Shown here: positions 1 to 7,956 of the stretch, one piece after another
Layout: the number at the start of each line of letters is the position of its first letter
Numbering within the stretch: the first letter of the stretch is position 1
Assembly (NCBI GenBank): GCA_944325075.1
Contig: CALUYU010000007.1
Span: 1-53,473 of the forward strand
From: Candidatus Gastranaerophilales bacterium
GTDB lineage: Bacteria > Cyanobacteriota > Vampirovibrionia > Gastranaerophilales > Gastranaerophilaceae
Reading direction: 5' to 3'
Length of the DNA stretch: 53,473 bases
Translations under genes and position numbers: made by a program
Notes under the pieces: model-generated
What the model was told of the DNA's origin: nothing
Database searches by the model: none
The model's input: only the letters and a program-made list of their open reading frames with translations

Positions 1-40
1 AAGATTGGAAAAATTGAAAAAAAAAGTAAAAAAAAAAGAA

Positions 41-123
41 AAAGGGGGGTAAATACATGGAAAAGTCAAGTATAGCAAGGCATACGGGGGGGGGGGGGTA
101 ACGAACCTCAAGGGAGACAAGGA
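41..123 (+). repeat. G13 slippage element, copy 1
   Basis: This block recurs at 53275-53358. It holds an SD-like AAAGGGGGG, a 7-base spacer, ATG at 57, ten codons, 13 consecutive G (86-98), then TAACGAACCTCAAGGGAGAC. From the G run to the end of GACAAGG the two copies are identical. Upstream they differ at scattered bases but keep reading frame and spacing. Only 40 bases precede this copy in the window, so its promoter cannot be judged. Confidence 0.85.
57..101 (+). CDS. 14-codon G-tract leader ORF (possible 5' end of the prepilin gene)
   Basis: As written, ATG 57 encodes MEKSSIARHTGGGG and stops at TAA 99-101 immediately after the 13-G run. Removing one G, or a -1 ribosomal or polymerase slip, makes the frame continue as NEPQGRQG and run without a stop into the prepilin frame that has ATG 142. 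The second copy encodes MGKSIIARYTGGGG, so the peptide is conserved despite base changes. Either the tract is a real on/off switch, or the assembled G count is wrong and this is simply the N-terminus of the downstream gene. Confidence 0.6.
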   Translation: MEKSSIARHTGGGG

Positions 124-141
124 TTTGCACCTAATGAGTCA

Positions 142-1179
142 ATGTTGGAGCCCCAAGCTACATTAACCCCATGTCATCCTGAACATACTTTTTCTTTAGC
201 ACAAAGAAAAAGTAAGCAAAAAGAAAGCGAGACCGGGTGGTTGGCAAAGCAGTTATGTCATCCTGAATTTATTTCAGGATCTAACCATCGAAACATTATA
301 CCGCTGCCTAAAAACATTAACAATATACCCTTTGCGTCTCGCACGGCGCAGCGTCATGTAAAAGGGAACTACGTTCCCCGCAAGGCAGCATTCACGTTAG
401 CCGAAGTTTTAATTACACTTACCATAATTGGCGTTGTAGCAGCAATGACCCTGCCGACTTTAATCCAAAACCAGCAGGAAAAAGAAAAGGTTGTAAGATT
501 AAAGAAAGCATACAGTGTCCTAAACAGCGCAATCCAGCGGGCAATAACCGAGGACGGGCCTATTTCCAGCTGGAGCGGTCTGGTTGCATCACAGGTGTCT
601 GAGGAAGATATGACAGATGAAGAAAAAGAAGAGGTCGTCACAGGAAGGCAGAGTTCCTGGAGCAACTTTATGTCCCATATAAAGCCATACTTGAATTTTG
701 TAAAATATTGTGAGAACTATAGTGATACAACTTGCGGCGGGGATTATACCAGATTTTCATTAGATGGTACTGATTTTGCTAATACTAGTGAACGAGCTGT
801 ATTGGCTGACGGAATAGGAATATCTTCTATTTGGATTTCAAGTCCATCCTGCAAAGCCATCTTCGGTACATCAAAACAATTGCAGAAAGTTTGCGGAGAA
901 ATCTTTATAGATATAAAACCAAATGGTAAAAACGGAAAACGAACCGGAGATACTATATTTGTGTTTTATTTAACAGAATATGGGCTGTATCCGGTAGGTA
1001 CAACAATGGAAAACGCCCGTGTCGGTGAAGCTCCTTACACATTTGAAAATGCTTGTAATATTTCAAAGCGTGGGATTCATAATGGCTATGGCTGTACGGC
1101 TTGGGTTTTACAGAATGAGAATATGGATTATAAAAAATGTTCAGACCTTAGCTGGGGAGGGAAAACTAAATGTAAATAA
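142..1179 (+). CDS. type IV pilin-like protein (prepilin N-terminal domain), repeat-derived leader
   Basis: This is a prepilin-type protein expected to be processed at the inner membrane and assembled or displayed through a type IV pilus or type II secretion-like machine. The cleavage motif KAA|FTLAEVLIT lies near residue 84, with Ala rather than Gly at -1. A hydrophobic helix follows to about residue 107 and ends AAMTLPTLIQ. The C-terminus has a Cys-containing signature, GCTAWVLQNENMDY then KCSDLSWGGK, shared with the prepilin at 14137-14901. Residues 1-83 are much longer than a normal leader and are largely translated dispersed repeats (CHPE, FISGS, SKQKES). The frame stays open upstream to base 99, so the true start may be ATG 57 by way of G-tract slippage. 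Start codon is uncertain; the prepilin assignment is firm. Confidence 0.85.
   Translation: MLEPQATLTPCHPEHTFSLAQRKSKQKESETGWLAKQLCHPEFISGSNHRNIIPLPKNINNIPFASRTAQRHVKGNYVPRKAAFTLAEVLITLTIIGVVAAMTLPTLIQNQQEKEKVVRLKKAYSVLNSAIQRAITEDGPISSWSGLVASQVSEEDMTDEEKEEVVTGRQSSWSNFMSHIKPYLNFVKYCENYSDTTCGGDYTRFSLDGTDFANTSERAVLADGIGISSIWISSPSCKAIFGTSKQLQKVCGEIFIDIKPNGKNGKRTGDTIFVFYLTEYGLYPVGTTMENARVGEAPYTFENACNISKRGIHNGYGCTAWVLQNENMDYKKCSDLSWGGKTKCK
188..228 (+). repeat. dispersed repeat (CTTTTTCTTT / AAAGAAAAAG type)
   Basis: An inverted-repeat unit, CTTTTTCTTT-loop-AAAGAAAAAG, is followed by TAAGCAAAAAGAAAGC. The stem type recurs at 52974-53008 and the tail recurs at 53185-53203. Here it is read in frame as part of the prepilin leader (HTFSLAQRKSKQKES). 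Confidence 0.6.
257..281 (+). repeat. hairpin repeat GTCATCCTGAA-loop-TTCAGGATC
   Basis: ATCCTGAA at 260-267 pairs with TTCAGGAT at 273-280. A half copy lies at 173-184, and a divided copy at 21753-21836 inside the leader of another prepilin gene. Translated in frame it gives CHPEFISGS, a peptide I recognise as the product of a widespread bacterial intergenic repeat. Confidence 0.7.
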
Positions 1180-1188
1180 TTTAAATCA

Positions 1189-1218
1189 TTGACTTTATGG
1201 CCTAATTTTCGGTATAAT
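1189..1218 (+). promoter_or_regulatory. sigma70-type promoter for mlaEF
   Basis: TTGACT at 1189-1194, an 18-base spacer, then a consensus TATAAT at 1213-1218. It begins nine bases after the prepilin stop codon. Because the -10 box ends six bases before ATG 1225, transcription should start at or next to the start codon. Confidence 0.75.
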
Positions 1219-1224
1219 TTAGGA

Positions 1225-2034
1225 ATGATAACGTTTAGACAATATTGGCGCCAGTCAGCGACATATAAGATTTTCAGAGTTTTTTTCAGGCAGTTTATTG
1301 ATTTTGTAACTACTTTCGGAGCAATTGTCGTCAATGGCGCAGCTACATTAAAATATATTGTTTCATTACAGATTAAGCCCAAAGAGTTAATGGATCAATG
1401 TGTTCGATTTGGAATAAGTTCATTGCCGATAACGTTATCAATTGTCGGCATGACATCAATAATTGTAACCTCCCAGGTTGCCTCTGAGATGGTGAAACAA
1501 GGCGGTGGAAATTTTGTCGGATTATTGATGAGTCTTTTGATCGTCCGGGAAGTCGGGGCGGTAATGTCCGGGTTTGCGATAATTTCAATGATAGGTTCAT
1601 CTCTTGCTTCAGAAATAGCAACAATGCGTGTTACAGAACAGATTGATGCTATTTCGGTATTGAAGGTTGATCCAATTCGATATCTTTTTGTTCCGCGAGT
1701 ATTGTCAGGTCTGATTATGATGCCGGTAATTGTTGTGATAGCATCTGCTTTTGGGGTTATCACAGGCGGAGTTACAACAGCAATGACAACAGAATTAGGT
1801 TACAGAGCATATTTTGACTCTGTCTGGCTTGGAATATATATGAAAGATTTGGGGGTATGCCTGCTTAAAGCATTCTGTTTCGGCGGAACAATTGCGATTA
1901 TAAGCTGTTCATGCGGTTACCAAGCATCGGGAGGTGCAAAAGGTGTGGGACTTGCAACAACAAAGGCTGTGGTTTGGTCATTTGTTGGTATTGTAATTTG
2001 GGATTTAATATTCTCAATAGCATTTTTCTTCTAG
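1225..2034 (+). CDS. mlaE: MlaE/YrbE-family ABC permease
   Basis: Permease subunit of an Mla-type phospholipid transporter, the TGD1-like family of cyanobacteria and plastids, in the inner membrane. The 269 residues contain the MlaE core: SLPITLSIVGMTSIIVTSQV, then REVGAVMSGFAIISMIGSSLASEIATMRVTEQIDA, several hydrophobic segments, and the late SCSCGYQASGGAKGVG motif. The frame is open from TTG 1189, but that codon is inside the -35 box. ATG 1225 is therefore the start, giving a leaderless message. mlaF follows 16 bases later. The MCE substrate-binding subunit (MlaD) is not in this window. Confidence 0.9.
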   Translation: MITFRQYWRQSATYKIFRVFFRQFIDFVTTFGAIVVNGAATLKYIVSLQIKPKELMDQCVRFGISSLPITLSIVGMTSIIVTSQVASEMVKQGGGNFVGLLMSLLIVREVGAVMSGFAIISMIGSSLASEIATMRVTEQIDAISVLKVDPIRYLFVPRVLSGLIMMPVIVVIASAFGVITGGVTTAMTTELGYRAYFDSVWLGIYMKDLGVCLLKAFCFGGTIAIISCSCGYQASGGAKGVGLATTKAVVWSFVGIVIWDLIFSIAFFF

Positions 2035-2050
2035 TAAAAAGGATAATTTT

Positions 2051-2773
2051 ATGAGCATTAAAGTTAACAATTTAATAAAATCATTTGATGGTAGAAAAGT
2101 TCTTGATGGGATATCGTTTGAAGTCGCAGACGGAGAAACTTTAGCCGTGGTTGGTTTTTCAGGGTCCGGAAAGAGTACGGTTCTCAAACTTATTTGCGGT
2201 TTGATAGAAAAAGACAGCGGAGATATTATTACTTCTGAAGGCGATGTTGCAATGGTGTTTCAGTATTCGGCATTGTTTGATTCTTTGAATGTTGCGGATA
2301 ATATTTCGTTTGCATTGCGCGAAAGACGTGACTTGCGGAATAAATATACAGAAGCAGAACTGAAAGATATTGTGTCGAAAAAGCTTGAGCTTGTGGGCCT
2401 CAAAGGTATTGAGCGTAAATTCCCGTCAGAGCTTTCCGGTGGTATGCAAAAACGTGTTAGTTTTGCAAGGGCAATTGTGACCGAACCCAAGACGATTTTG
2501 TATGATGAGCCGACTGCCGGATTAGATCCTATATCGTCAACACTTATTGAGGATTATATTGTGAGACTTCAGCAGGAAACTAATGCAGCCTCAATAGTTG
2601 TAACACACCAGATGTCCACAATCCAAAGAACTGCAAACAAGCTTATAATGCTGTATGACGGGAAAATTGTTTTTGCCGGAACTCCTCAGGAAATGCTGAG
2701 ACAAGATAACGAATATACAAAACAATTTGTAACAGCTTCTCTTGAAGGCCCGATGCACATGTTAACCGAGTAA
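2051..2773 (+). CDS. mlaF: MlaF-type ABC transporter ATP-binding protein
   Basis: Cytoplasmic ATPase predicted to partner the MlaE permease encoded just upstream. In 240 residues it shows Walker A GFSGSGKST (35-43), the Q-loop near residue 71, the signature LSGGMQKR (128-135), Walker B TILYDEP with D152 and E153, and a switch His in VVTHQM. Start ATG 2051 has an AAAGGA SD. The aminotransferase gene follows after 16 bases and probably shares the transcript, although no functional link is obvious. Confidence 0.92.
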   Translation: MSIKVNNLIKSFDGRKVLDGISFEVADGETLAVVGFSGSGKSTVLKLICGLIEKDSGDIITSEGDVAMVFQYSALFDSLNVADNISFALRERRDLRNKYTEAELKDIVSKKLELVGLKGIERKFPSELSGGMQKRVSFARAIVTEPKTILYDEPTAGLDPISSTLIEDYIVRLQQETNAASIVVTHQMSTIQRTANKLIMLYDGKIVFAGTPQEMLRQDNEYTKQFVTASLEGPMHMLTE

Positions 2774-2789
2774 AAGAAAGAAGGAAAAT

Positions 2790-4043
2790 ATGTTTACTTT
2801 TGAAGAAAAATTATTTAACAAAGATGTAATGTCACTGGAAACTTACATAATGTTCAGGCTGAAAGAAAGAACTGATGAGTTACGTGAAGAACTTACCAAA
2901 AGAAATCGCGCACCTATTTCTCTTTCAATGGGGGCGCCTACTATGATGCCGCCTAAAAAGCTTATAGAACGTGTAAAAGAGCTGATGGATGAACCCAATA
3001 TTCATCTTTATGCTACACCGCGCGGAGAATTATATTTTAGAGAAGCGATCGCGAAAAGAATGAAATCACGTTTTGGGGTTGATCTTGATCCGGTTAATGA
3101 AATTTTTTCTCTTATCGGCTCCAAAGAAGGTATCGCACACTTAATCAGATTTTTAACAACCCAAAAAGAAGATAAGTTTGAAAAAGATATATTTATGGTT
3201 CCTGATCCTTGTTATGCTTCTTATTTGCAGATTATTAAATGCTGCGGCGCGTATGCTTATCCGGTTCCTTTAACTCCGGAAAACAACTATAAGCCGAATA
3301 TTGAAGAGTATTTCAAGAAATTGCAGGAAGAAGGCTTTAATCCTGATAAAGTTAAAGCTGTTATAATAAATTTTCCTAATAACCCGATGGGAATTGGCAC
3401 TACAAAAGAATATGTTCAGTCAATAGTTGATTTTTGCAGAAAACATCAAATTTTATTAATTTCCGATGCGGCATACTGTGACTTGTATTTTGATGAGAAG
3501 GAAAAACCTTTTAGTGTATTTGAACTTAAAGGGGCAAAAGATATTGCCGTTGAATTTCATAGTTTTTCAAAACCATATGCAATTACCGGCTGGCGGCTTG
3601 GCTGGATTTGCGGAAATTCTGCTGTTGTTCAGCGTCTTGGGAAAGGAAAGTCAACAATTGATAACGGAATTTTCAAAGTATTGCAAAAGGCTTGCGCGGA
3701 AATTCTTAATGATCCTGAAGGAGATGAATATATTTGTCAGGGAAATTTAGGGTATAAACGTAAACAGGAAATTATGATAAAAGGCTTCAGGGAACTTGGA
3801 TGGGTTATCCCTGATGATAAAGTTTCCCACACAACATTCTATCTGTGGCTCCCAATTCCAAGAAGATTTAATTCTGCATATGAATTTTGTGAGGCAGTGC
3901 TTGAAAAATCAGGTATAGTTCTTGTCCCGGGAAATGCTTTTGGAGAACATGGCGAAGGGTATTTTCGCTTGTCATTTGTATGCTCTGATGAACAGCTTCA
4001 GGAAGTTATCGACCGGTTAAAAGAAGACGGATTTAGTTATTAA
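2790..4043 (+). CDS. class I/II pyridoxal-phosphate aminotransferase
   Basis: A 417-residue fold-type I PLP aminotransferase. NFPNNPMG is the substrate/cofactor-loop motif, SDAAYCDLYF contains the PLP-ring Asp, and SFSKPYAITGWRLGW carries the Schiff-base lysine at about K261. The C-terminal Arg motif FRLSFVC is present. The family includes aspartate and LL-diaminopimelate aminotransferases, and I cannot fix the substrate from sequence alone. Start ATG 2790 follows an AAGGAAA SD. It is the last gene of the mlaEF transcript, ahead of a strong terminator. Confidence 0.88.
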   Translation: MFTFEEKLFNKDVMSLETYIMFRLKERTDELREELTKRNRAPISLSMGAPTMMPPKKLIERVKELMDEPNIHLYATPRGELYFREAIAKRMKSRFGVDLDPVNEIFSLIGSKEGIAHLIRFLTTQKEDKFEKDIFMVPDPCYASYLQIIKCCGAYAYPVPLTPENNYKPNIEEYFKKLQEEGFNPDKVKAVIINFPNNPMGIGTTKEYVQSIVDFCRKHQILLISDAAYCDLYFDEKEKPFSVFELKGAKDIAVEFHSFSKPYAITGWRLGWICGNSAVVQRLGKGKSTIDNGIFKVLQKACAEILNDPEGDEYICQGNLGYKRKQEIMIKGFRELGWVIPDDKVSHTTFYLWLPIPRRFNSAYEFCEAVLEKSGIVLVPGNAFGEHGEGYFRLSFVCSDEQLQEVIDRLKEDGFSY

Positions 4044-4069
4044 ATATAGACAAAATATTTTGATTTAAG

Positions 4070-4104
4070 CGGGGGCGGGATATATTCCGCCCCGTTTATT
4101 TATT
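4070..4104 (+). terminator. intrinsic terminator after the mlaEF-aminotransferase operon
   Basis: The GC-rich stem GGGGCGGGA / TTCCGCCCC has a short TATA loop and is followed by GTTTATTTATT. It lies just after the aminotransferase stop. Confidence 0.75.
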
Positions 4105-4120
4105 GTTTGAAAGTTCTGTT

Positions 4121-4149
4121 TTGCATTACAAATATGTTTAATATATAAT
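4121..4149 (+). promoter_or_regulatory. promoter for alaS
   Basis: TTGCAT (4121-4126), a 17-base spacer and a consensus TATAAT (4144-4149) lie 41 bases before the alaS start codon. The leader contains an SD (AGAGGAA). Confidence 0.6.
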
Positions 4150-4190
4150 TCAATTATAATAATGATAAATAAAAAGAGGAATAAAAGATT

Positions 4191-6782
4191 ATGCTAGGCG
4201 GAAACGAAATAAGAGATTTATATCTGAATTACTTTAAAGATAAACACCAACATACAATTGTAGAAAGCTCAAGCCTTGTGCCTGATAATCCGACTGTATT
4301 GCTGACAACGGCGGGAATGCTTCAATTTTTACCTATATTTTTAGGGATTCAAAAATCCCCGTATGATCCGCCAAGAGCAACTTCATGCCAAAAATGCGCA
4401 AGAGCAGGCGGAAAAGATTCTGATATTGAAAATGTCGGAAGAACCCCGCGTCATCATACTTTTTTTGAAATGCTCGGGAATTTTTCATTTGGGGATTATT
4501 ACAAAAAAGAAGTTATTCCTTGGGCCTGGGAGTTTGTAACAGAGGTCTTAAAACTTGATAAATCAAGACTTTGGATAACTATTTATGAAACAGATGATGA
4601 AGCTTTTGATATCTGGCGCAGTGTGGGTGTGCCGGCTGAAAGAATTATAAGAAAAGGTAAGAAAGATAACTTCTGGGGGCCTCCGGGAGCATCGGGATCC
4701 TGCGGGCCTTGTTCTGAAATCCATTATGACCTTGGCGAGCAGTACAAATGTTCGCCGGATTGCGGCATTGATACGTGTGAATGCGACCGCTGGGTTGAAA
4801 TATGGAACCTTGTGTTTACGGAATTGTATCAGGATGAAGAAGGGAACCAATCTCCGCTTGAAAAGAAAAATGTTGATACCGGCATGGGGCTTGAACGTAT
4901 TGCAATGGTATGCCAAGGCGTTGCCTCTACATTTGAAACAGATCTTTTAAAACCTATTTTGGATGAAGTATCAAAAATGTCCGGAGTTCCTTATAAAAAA
5001 TCTGAAAAAACCGATATTTCCCTGAGAATTATCACAGACCATGCAAGATGTGTTTCATTCCTGATTTCAGATGGTGTAATTCCCGGAAATGAAGGAAGAA
5101 GTTATGTATTAAGAATGATATTACGTCGCGCGCTTAGACACGGCAAAATATTGGGTATGGATCTTCCTTTCCTTTATAAGCTTGTTGATAAAGTTGTCGA
5201 ACTTTACGGCAGAGCGTATCCTGATCTTGTAAAAAATAAAGAAAAAATTAAAGACACAATTAAAAAAGAAGAAGAAAGATTTGGAAAAACCCTTGAGCGT
5301 GGATATAAATTACTTGAAGAATTTATATCAGAAAAGAAGGATATAGACGGTGAGAGTGCATTTCGTTTGTATGATACGTTTGGTTTCCCACTAGAGCTTT
5401 CTAAGGAAATAGCCGAAGAAAACGGGCTTAAAATAGATGAAGAAGGTTACAAAAAAGCAATGCAGGAGCAAAAGGAACGTGCAAAGGCTGCTACTGCTAA
5501 AATCAGTGTTACCGGTGATATAAAATATGCCAAACTTGAAGAACAAGTTGGTTCAACGGATTTTACCGGTTATGAACAAAACGAATGTAGTGCTAAAATT
5601 CTTGCATTTATTGAAGGTGACGGATTTGTTGATATTGTGCTTGATAAAACTCCGTTTTATGCAGAATGCGGCGGGCAGGTTGGTGATAGCGGCATAATAG
5701 AAAATGATAATATGAAAGCTGAAGTCCTGACAACTTTCAAAGTTAATAAGTTATTCGTCCACAGATCAAAAGTTATATATGGTGAAATAACTATTGGGGA
5801 CAAGGTTACAGCTAAAATTGATCTTGCACGCAGGGAAGAAATTCGTATTCACCATACATCTGCACACTTACTTCAGGCTGCATTAATAAAAGTTCTTGGA
5901 GATGAGGTTAAGCAGGCAGGTTCCCAAGTTGAAGAAAACCGTATGAGATTTGACTTTACCTTCTCAAGAGCAATGACCCCGGATGAGCTGTTTAAGGTTG
6001 AGGATATCATGAATAATTGGGTTCTTGCGTCTTTGCCGGTTATTACTGAGGTCATGGATATTGAGCAGGCTAAATTGACAGGCGCTACAGCATTATTTGG
6101 TGAAAAATATGATGATGTTGTAAGAGTTGTGTCAATAGGTTCAAACCCTTGTATATCAAAAGAATTTTGTGCAGGAACTCATGCAAGAAATACAAAAGAT
6201 TTGCGCTTGATTAAAATTGTATCTGAGGGTGCAATCGCAGCAGGTACAAGACGTATTGAACTTGTTGTTGGCAAAGCTGCTTTCGATTATATGAATGCAA
6301 AAGTTAAAGAAATGGATAAACTATCTTTACTGTTTAAAGCTCATTACGATGAAATATTCGATCGTGTTCAGAAATTGATGGATGAAAATAAGGATCTTCA
6401 AAAAGAAGTTGAAAAACTTCAGGAAGAAAATACCAGATCCAGATTTGCAACATTTTTATCAAGAGCTCAGGATATTGAAGGCGGGAAACTGTTTATTACC
6501 AAAGTTTCTGATATTAAACCTCTCGCGTTGAAAGTCGGGTTAGATTTCTTATCACAAAAACTTGGCGAAAGTATAATTGTTCTTGCTTCTGATAAGACTG
6601 TAGCTGTAAAAGTTTCCGATAGTTTTGTTAAAAAAGGTGTTAATGCCGGAAAAATTGTCGGAGAAATTGCTAGAGCTACCGGTGCAAATGGCGGCGGCCG
6701 TCCGAATTTTGCACAGGGCGGAATAAAAGATGCCTCCAAGCTGGATGAAATCCTCCCTAAAATTGAGGCTGATTTAAAATAA
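4191..6782 (+). CDS. alaS: alanine--tRNA ligase
   Basis: Charges tRNA-Ala in the cytoplasm. The 863-residue protein has the full family architecture. The N-terminal class II catalytic domain contains TTAGMLQFLPIF, RTPRHHTFFEMLGNFSFGDYY and the MGLERIAMV motif 3 region. The editing domain has HHTSAH (metal-ligand His residues about 555 and 559) and CISKEFCAGTHA. A coiled-coil linker (about 710-760) and a C-Ala domain ending GANGGGRPNFAQGG follow. Length and motifs are complete. It is a single-gene unit between a promoter and a strong terminator. Start ATG 4191 has an upstream AGAGGAA. Confidence 0.97.
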   Translation: MLGGNEIRDLYLNYFKDKHQHTIVESSSLVPDNPTVLLTTAGMLQFLPIFLGIQKSPYDPPRATSCQKCARAGGKDSDIENVGRTPRHHTFFEMLGNFSFGDYYKKEVIPWAWEFVTEVLKLDKSRLWITIYETDDEAFDIWRSVGVPAERIIRKGKKDNFWGPPGASGSCGPCSEIHYDLGEQYKCSPDCGIDTCECDRWVEIWNLVFTELYQDEEGNQSPLEKKNVDTGMGLERIAMVCQGVASTFETDLLKPILDEVSKMSGVPYKKSEKTDISLRIITDHARCVSFLISDGVIPGNEGRSYVLRMILRRALRHGKILGMDLPFLYKLVDKVVELYGRAYPDLVKNKEKIKDTIKKEEERFGKTLERGYKLLEEFISEKKDIDGESAFRLYDTFGFPLELSKEIAEENGLKIDEEGYKKAMQEQKERAKAATAKISVTGDIKYAKLEEQVGSTDFTGYEQNECSAKILAFIEGDGFVDIVLDKTPFYAECGGQVGDSGIIENDNMKAEVLTTFKVNKLFVHRSKVIYGEITIGDKVTAKIDLARREEIRIHHTSAHLLQAALIKVLGDEVKQAGSQVEENRMRFDFTFSRAMTPDELFKVEDIMNNWVLASLPVITEVMDIEQAKLTGATALFGEKYDDVVRVVSIGSNPCISKEFCAGTHARNTKDLRLIKIVSEGAIAAGTRRIELVVGKAAFDYMNAKVKEMDKLSLLFKAHYDEIFDRVQKLMDENKDLQKEVEKLQEENTRSRFATFLSRAQDIEGGKLFITKVSDIKPLALKVGLDFLSQKLGESIIVLASDKTVAVKVSDSFVKKGVNAGKIVGEIARATGANGGGRPNFAQGGIKDASKLDEILPKIEADLK

Positions 6783-6794
6783 ATTGTTTATTAA

Positions 6795-6833
6795 AAAAGT
6801 GCCTTTAATTTTTAAATTAAAGGCACTTTTTTG
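6795..6833 (+). terminator. intrinsic terminator of alaS
   Basis: AAAAGTGCCTTTAAT pairs perfectly with ATTAAAGGCACTTTT around a short loop and is followed by a T run. Confidence 0.9.
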
Positions 6834-6890
6834 TTTAAAACTGGTAAAAATTATTAATCTTTATTTTGTAATTATCAGCGCATTTTGTTG

Positions 6891-6896
6891 TAGAAT
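6891..6896 (+). promoter_or_regulatory. -10 box for a leaderless comF-like gene
   Basis: TAGAAT ends exactly six bases before ATG 6903. No Shine-Dalgarno can fit between them. The best -35 candidate (TTGTAA, 6866-6871) has a long 19-base spacer. Confidence 0.5.
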
Positions 6897-6902
6897 TGTA
6901 TT

Positions 6903-7550
6903 ATGAAAGATTTTTTGATAGGTCTGCTGGACTGGATTTATAAGAAAAAGTGTTATTTTTGCAGAAGCTCAAAGGAATGCGTTAAAATGTGTTCCAAGTG
7001 TTATGACACCATGGAATATCTGCCGGCTGAAATTAATCGGGTTATAGAAGGGAAAAAGGTTTATTGTGCGGGGGTATATGCAAAAAATCTTCAAAAACTT
7101 ATAAGAGGACTGAAATATCATAACCAACGGGATTTGGCATATTATCTTGCAAAATTTATGGCGGATTACTGGCAAAAAATTACGGATGATAAAGACTTTC
7201 AAGTTGTGCCTGTTCCTATCTTCCCAAAACGCAAAAAACAACGAAAATATAATCATATGGAGCTTGTTGGAGAAGAGTTTGCAAGACTTGCCGGATTACG
7301 TTATAACCCGGATTTAATTAAGAGGATTAAAGATACCAAGCCCCAGTATAATTTAAAAAAACACGAAAGAACTGAAAACCTTAAAGGGGCTTTTCAGGTT
7401 ATTCCGGAATATAAACTTGACGGGAAAGTTATTCTTATCGATGACATCTGCACAACCGGTTCAACTTTCGAGGAAATGATAAGAGAATTGAAAAAATATA
7501 ATATTAATGATATAGTGTGTTTTGCATCGACAACCCCTTTTGGAGACTAA
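6903..7550 (+). CDS. ComF-family phosphoribosyltransferase
   Basis: The 215-residue protein begins with a zinc-ribbon-like pair (C17-x2-C20 and C30-x2-C33). It ends with a type I phosphoribosyltransferase domain whose PRPP loop is VILIDDICTTGST, near residues 176-188. Basic PVPIFPKRKKQRKYNHMEL precedes it, as in ComF/GntX proteins. Family members are linked to DNA uptake in naturally competent bacteria, and type IV pilus genes lie nearby at 8837-11230, but a competence role here is inference. The message appears leaderless. The next gene starts immediately after the stop codon. Confidence 0.85.
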   Translation: MKDFLIGLLDWIYKKKCYFCRSSKECVKMCSKCYDTMEYLPAEINRVIEGKKVYCAGVYAKNLQKLIRGLKYHNQRDLAYYLAKFMADYWQKITDDKDFQVVPVPIFPKRKKQRKYNHMELVGEEFARLAGLRYNPDLIKRIKDTKPQYNLKKHERTENLKGAFQVIPEYKLDGKVILIDDICTTGSTFEEMIRELKKYNINDIVCFASTTPFGD

Positions 7551-7871
7551 ATGATTTTAAGCGAATTTTCAAAATATCTTCAACAATTCAATAAGCAGAT
7601 TATTTCAAATGAAACTTCCGCACTAAAAATTCTTTGTGAGTGGGTAAAACTTGTTATAAATAAAAATCCTAAAAATCATGCGGATAAAATCGTTCATAAA
7701 GAGATTTTGCTTGCAGAAAATAATACCGGAGATTTTCTAATTGTTGGCAAGTCAGAAAGCGGACGTGTTCTTGTTAATGCTCTTTACAATTATGCTCTGA
7801 GTTATGAGAATTTTCTTATGAGCAGATGGCTTGAAAATAAAAAAGCTCATGACTTTAATATAAGCAATTAG
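7551..7871 (+). CDS. small hypothetical protein coupled to the ComF-like gene
   Basis: A 106-residue protein of unrecognised family, mostly helical in appearance. It has no signal peptide and no membrane segment. Its ATG directly abuts the TAA of the ComF-like gene, and a GGAGA SD lies inside that gene's end, so the two are translationally coupled. One Cys and a basic/polar C-terminus give no functional clue. Confidence 0.7.
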   Translation: MILSEFSKYLQQFNKQIISNETSALKILCEWVKLVINKNPKNHADKIVHKEILLAENNTGDFLIVGKSESGRVLVNALYNYALSYENFLMSRWLENKKAHDFNISN

Positions 7872-7956
7872 GATAATTAACTTTAGCCTAACGGATAATT
7901 TTAAATATTTATTGTTGTTTTTACAATAATAATGTCAGAAAAAGGAGAGTTAATTT

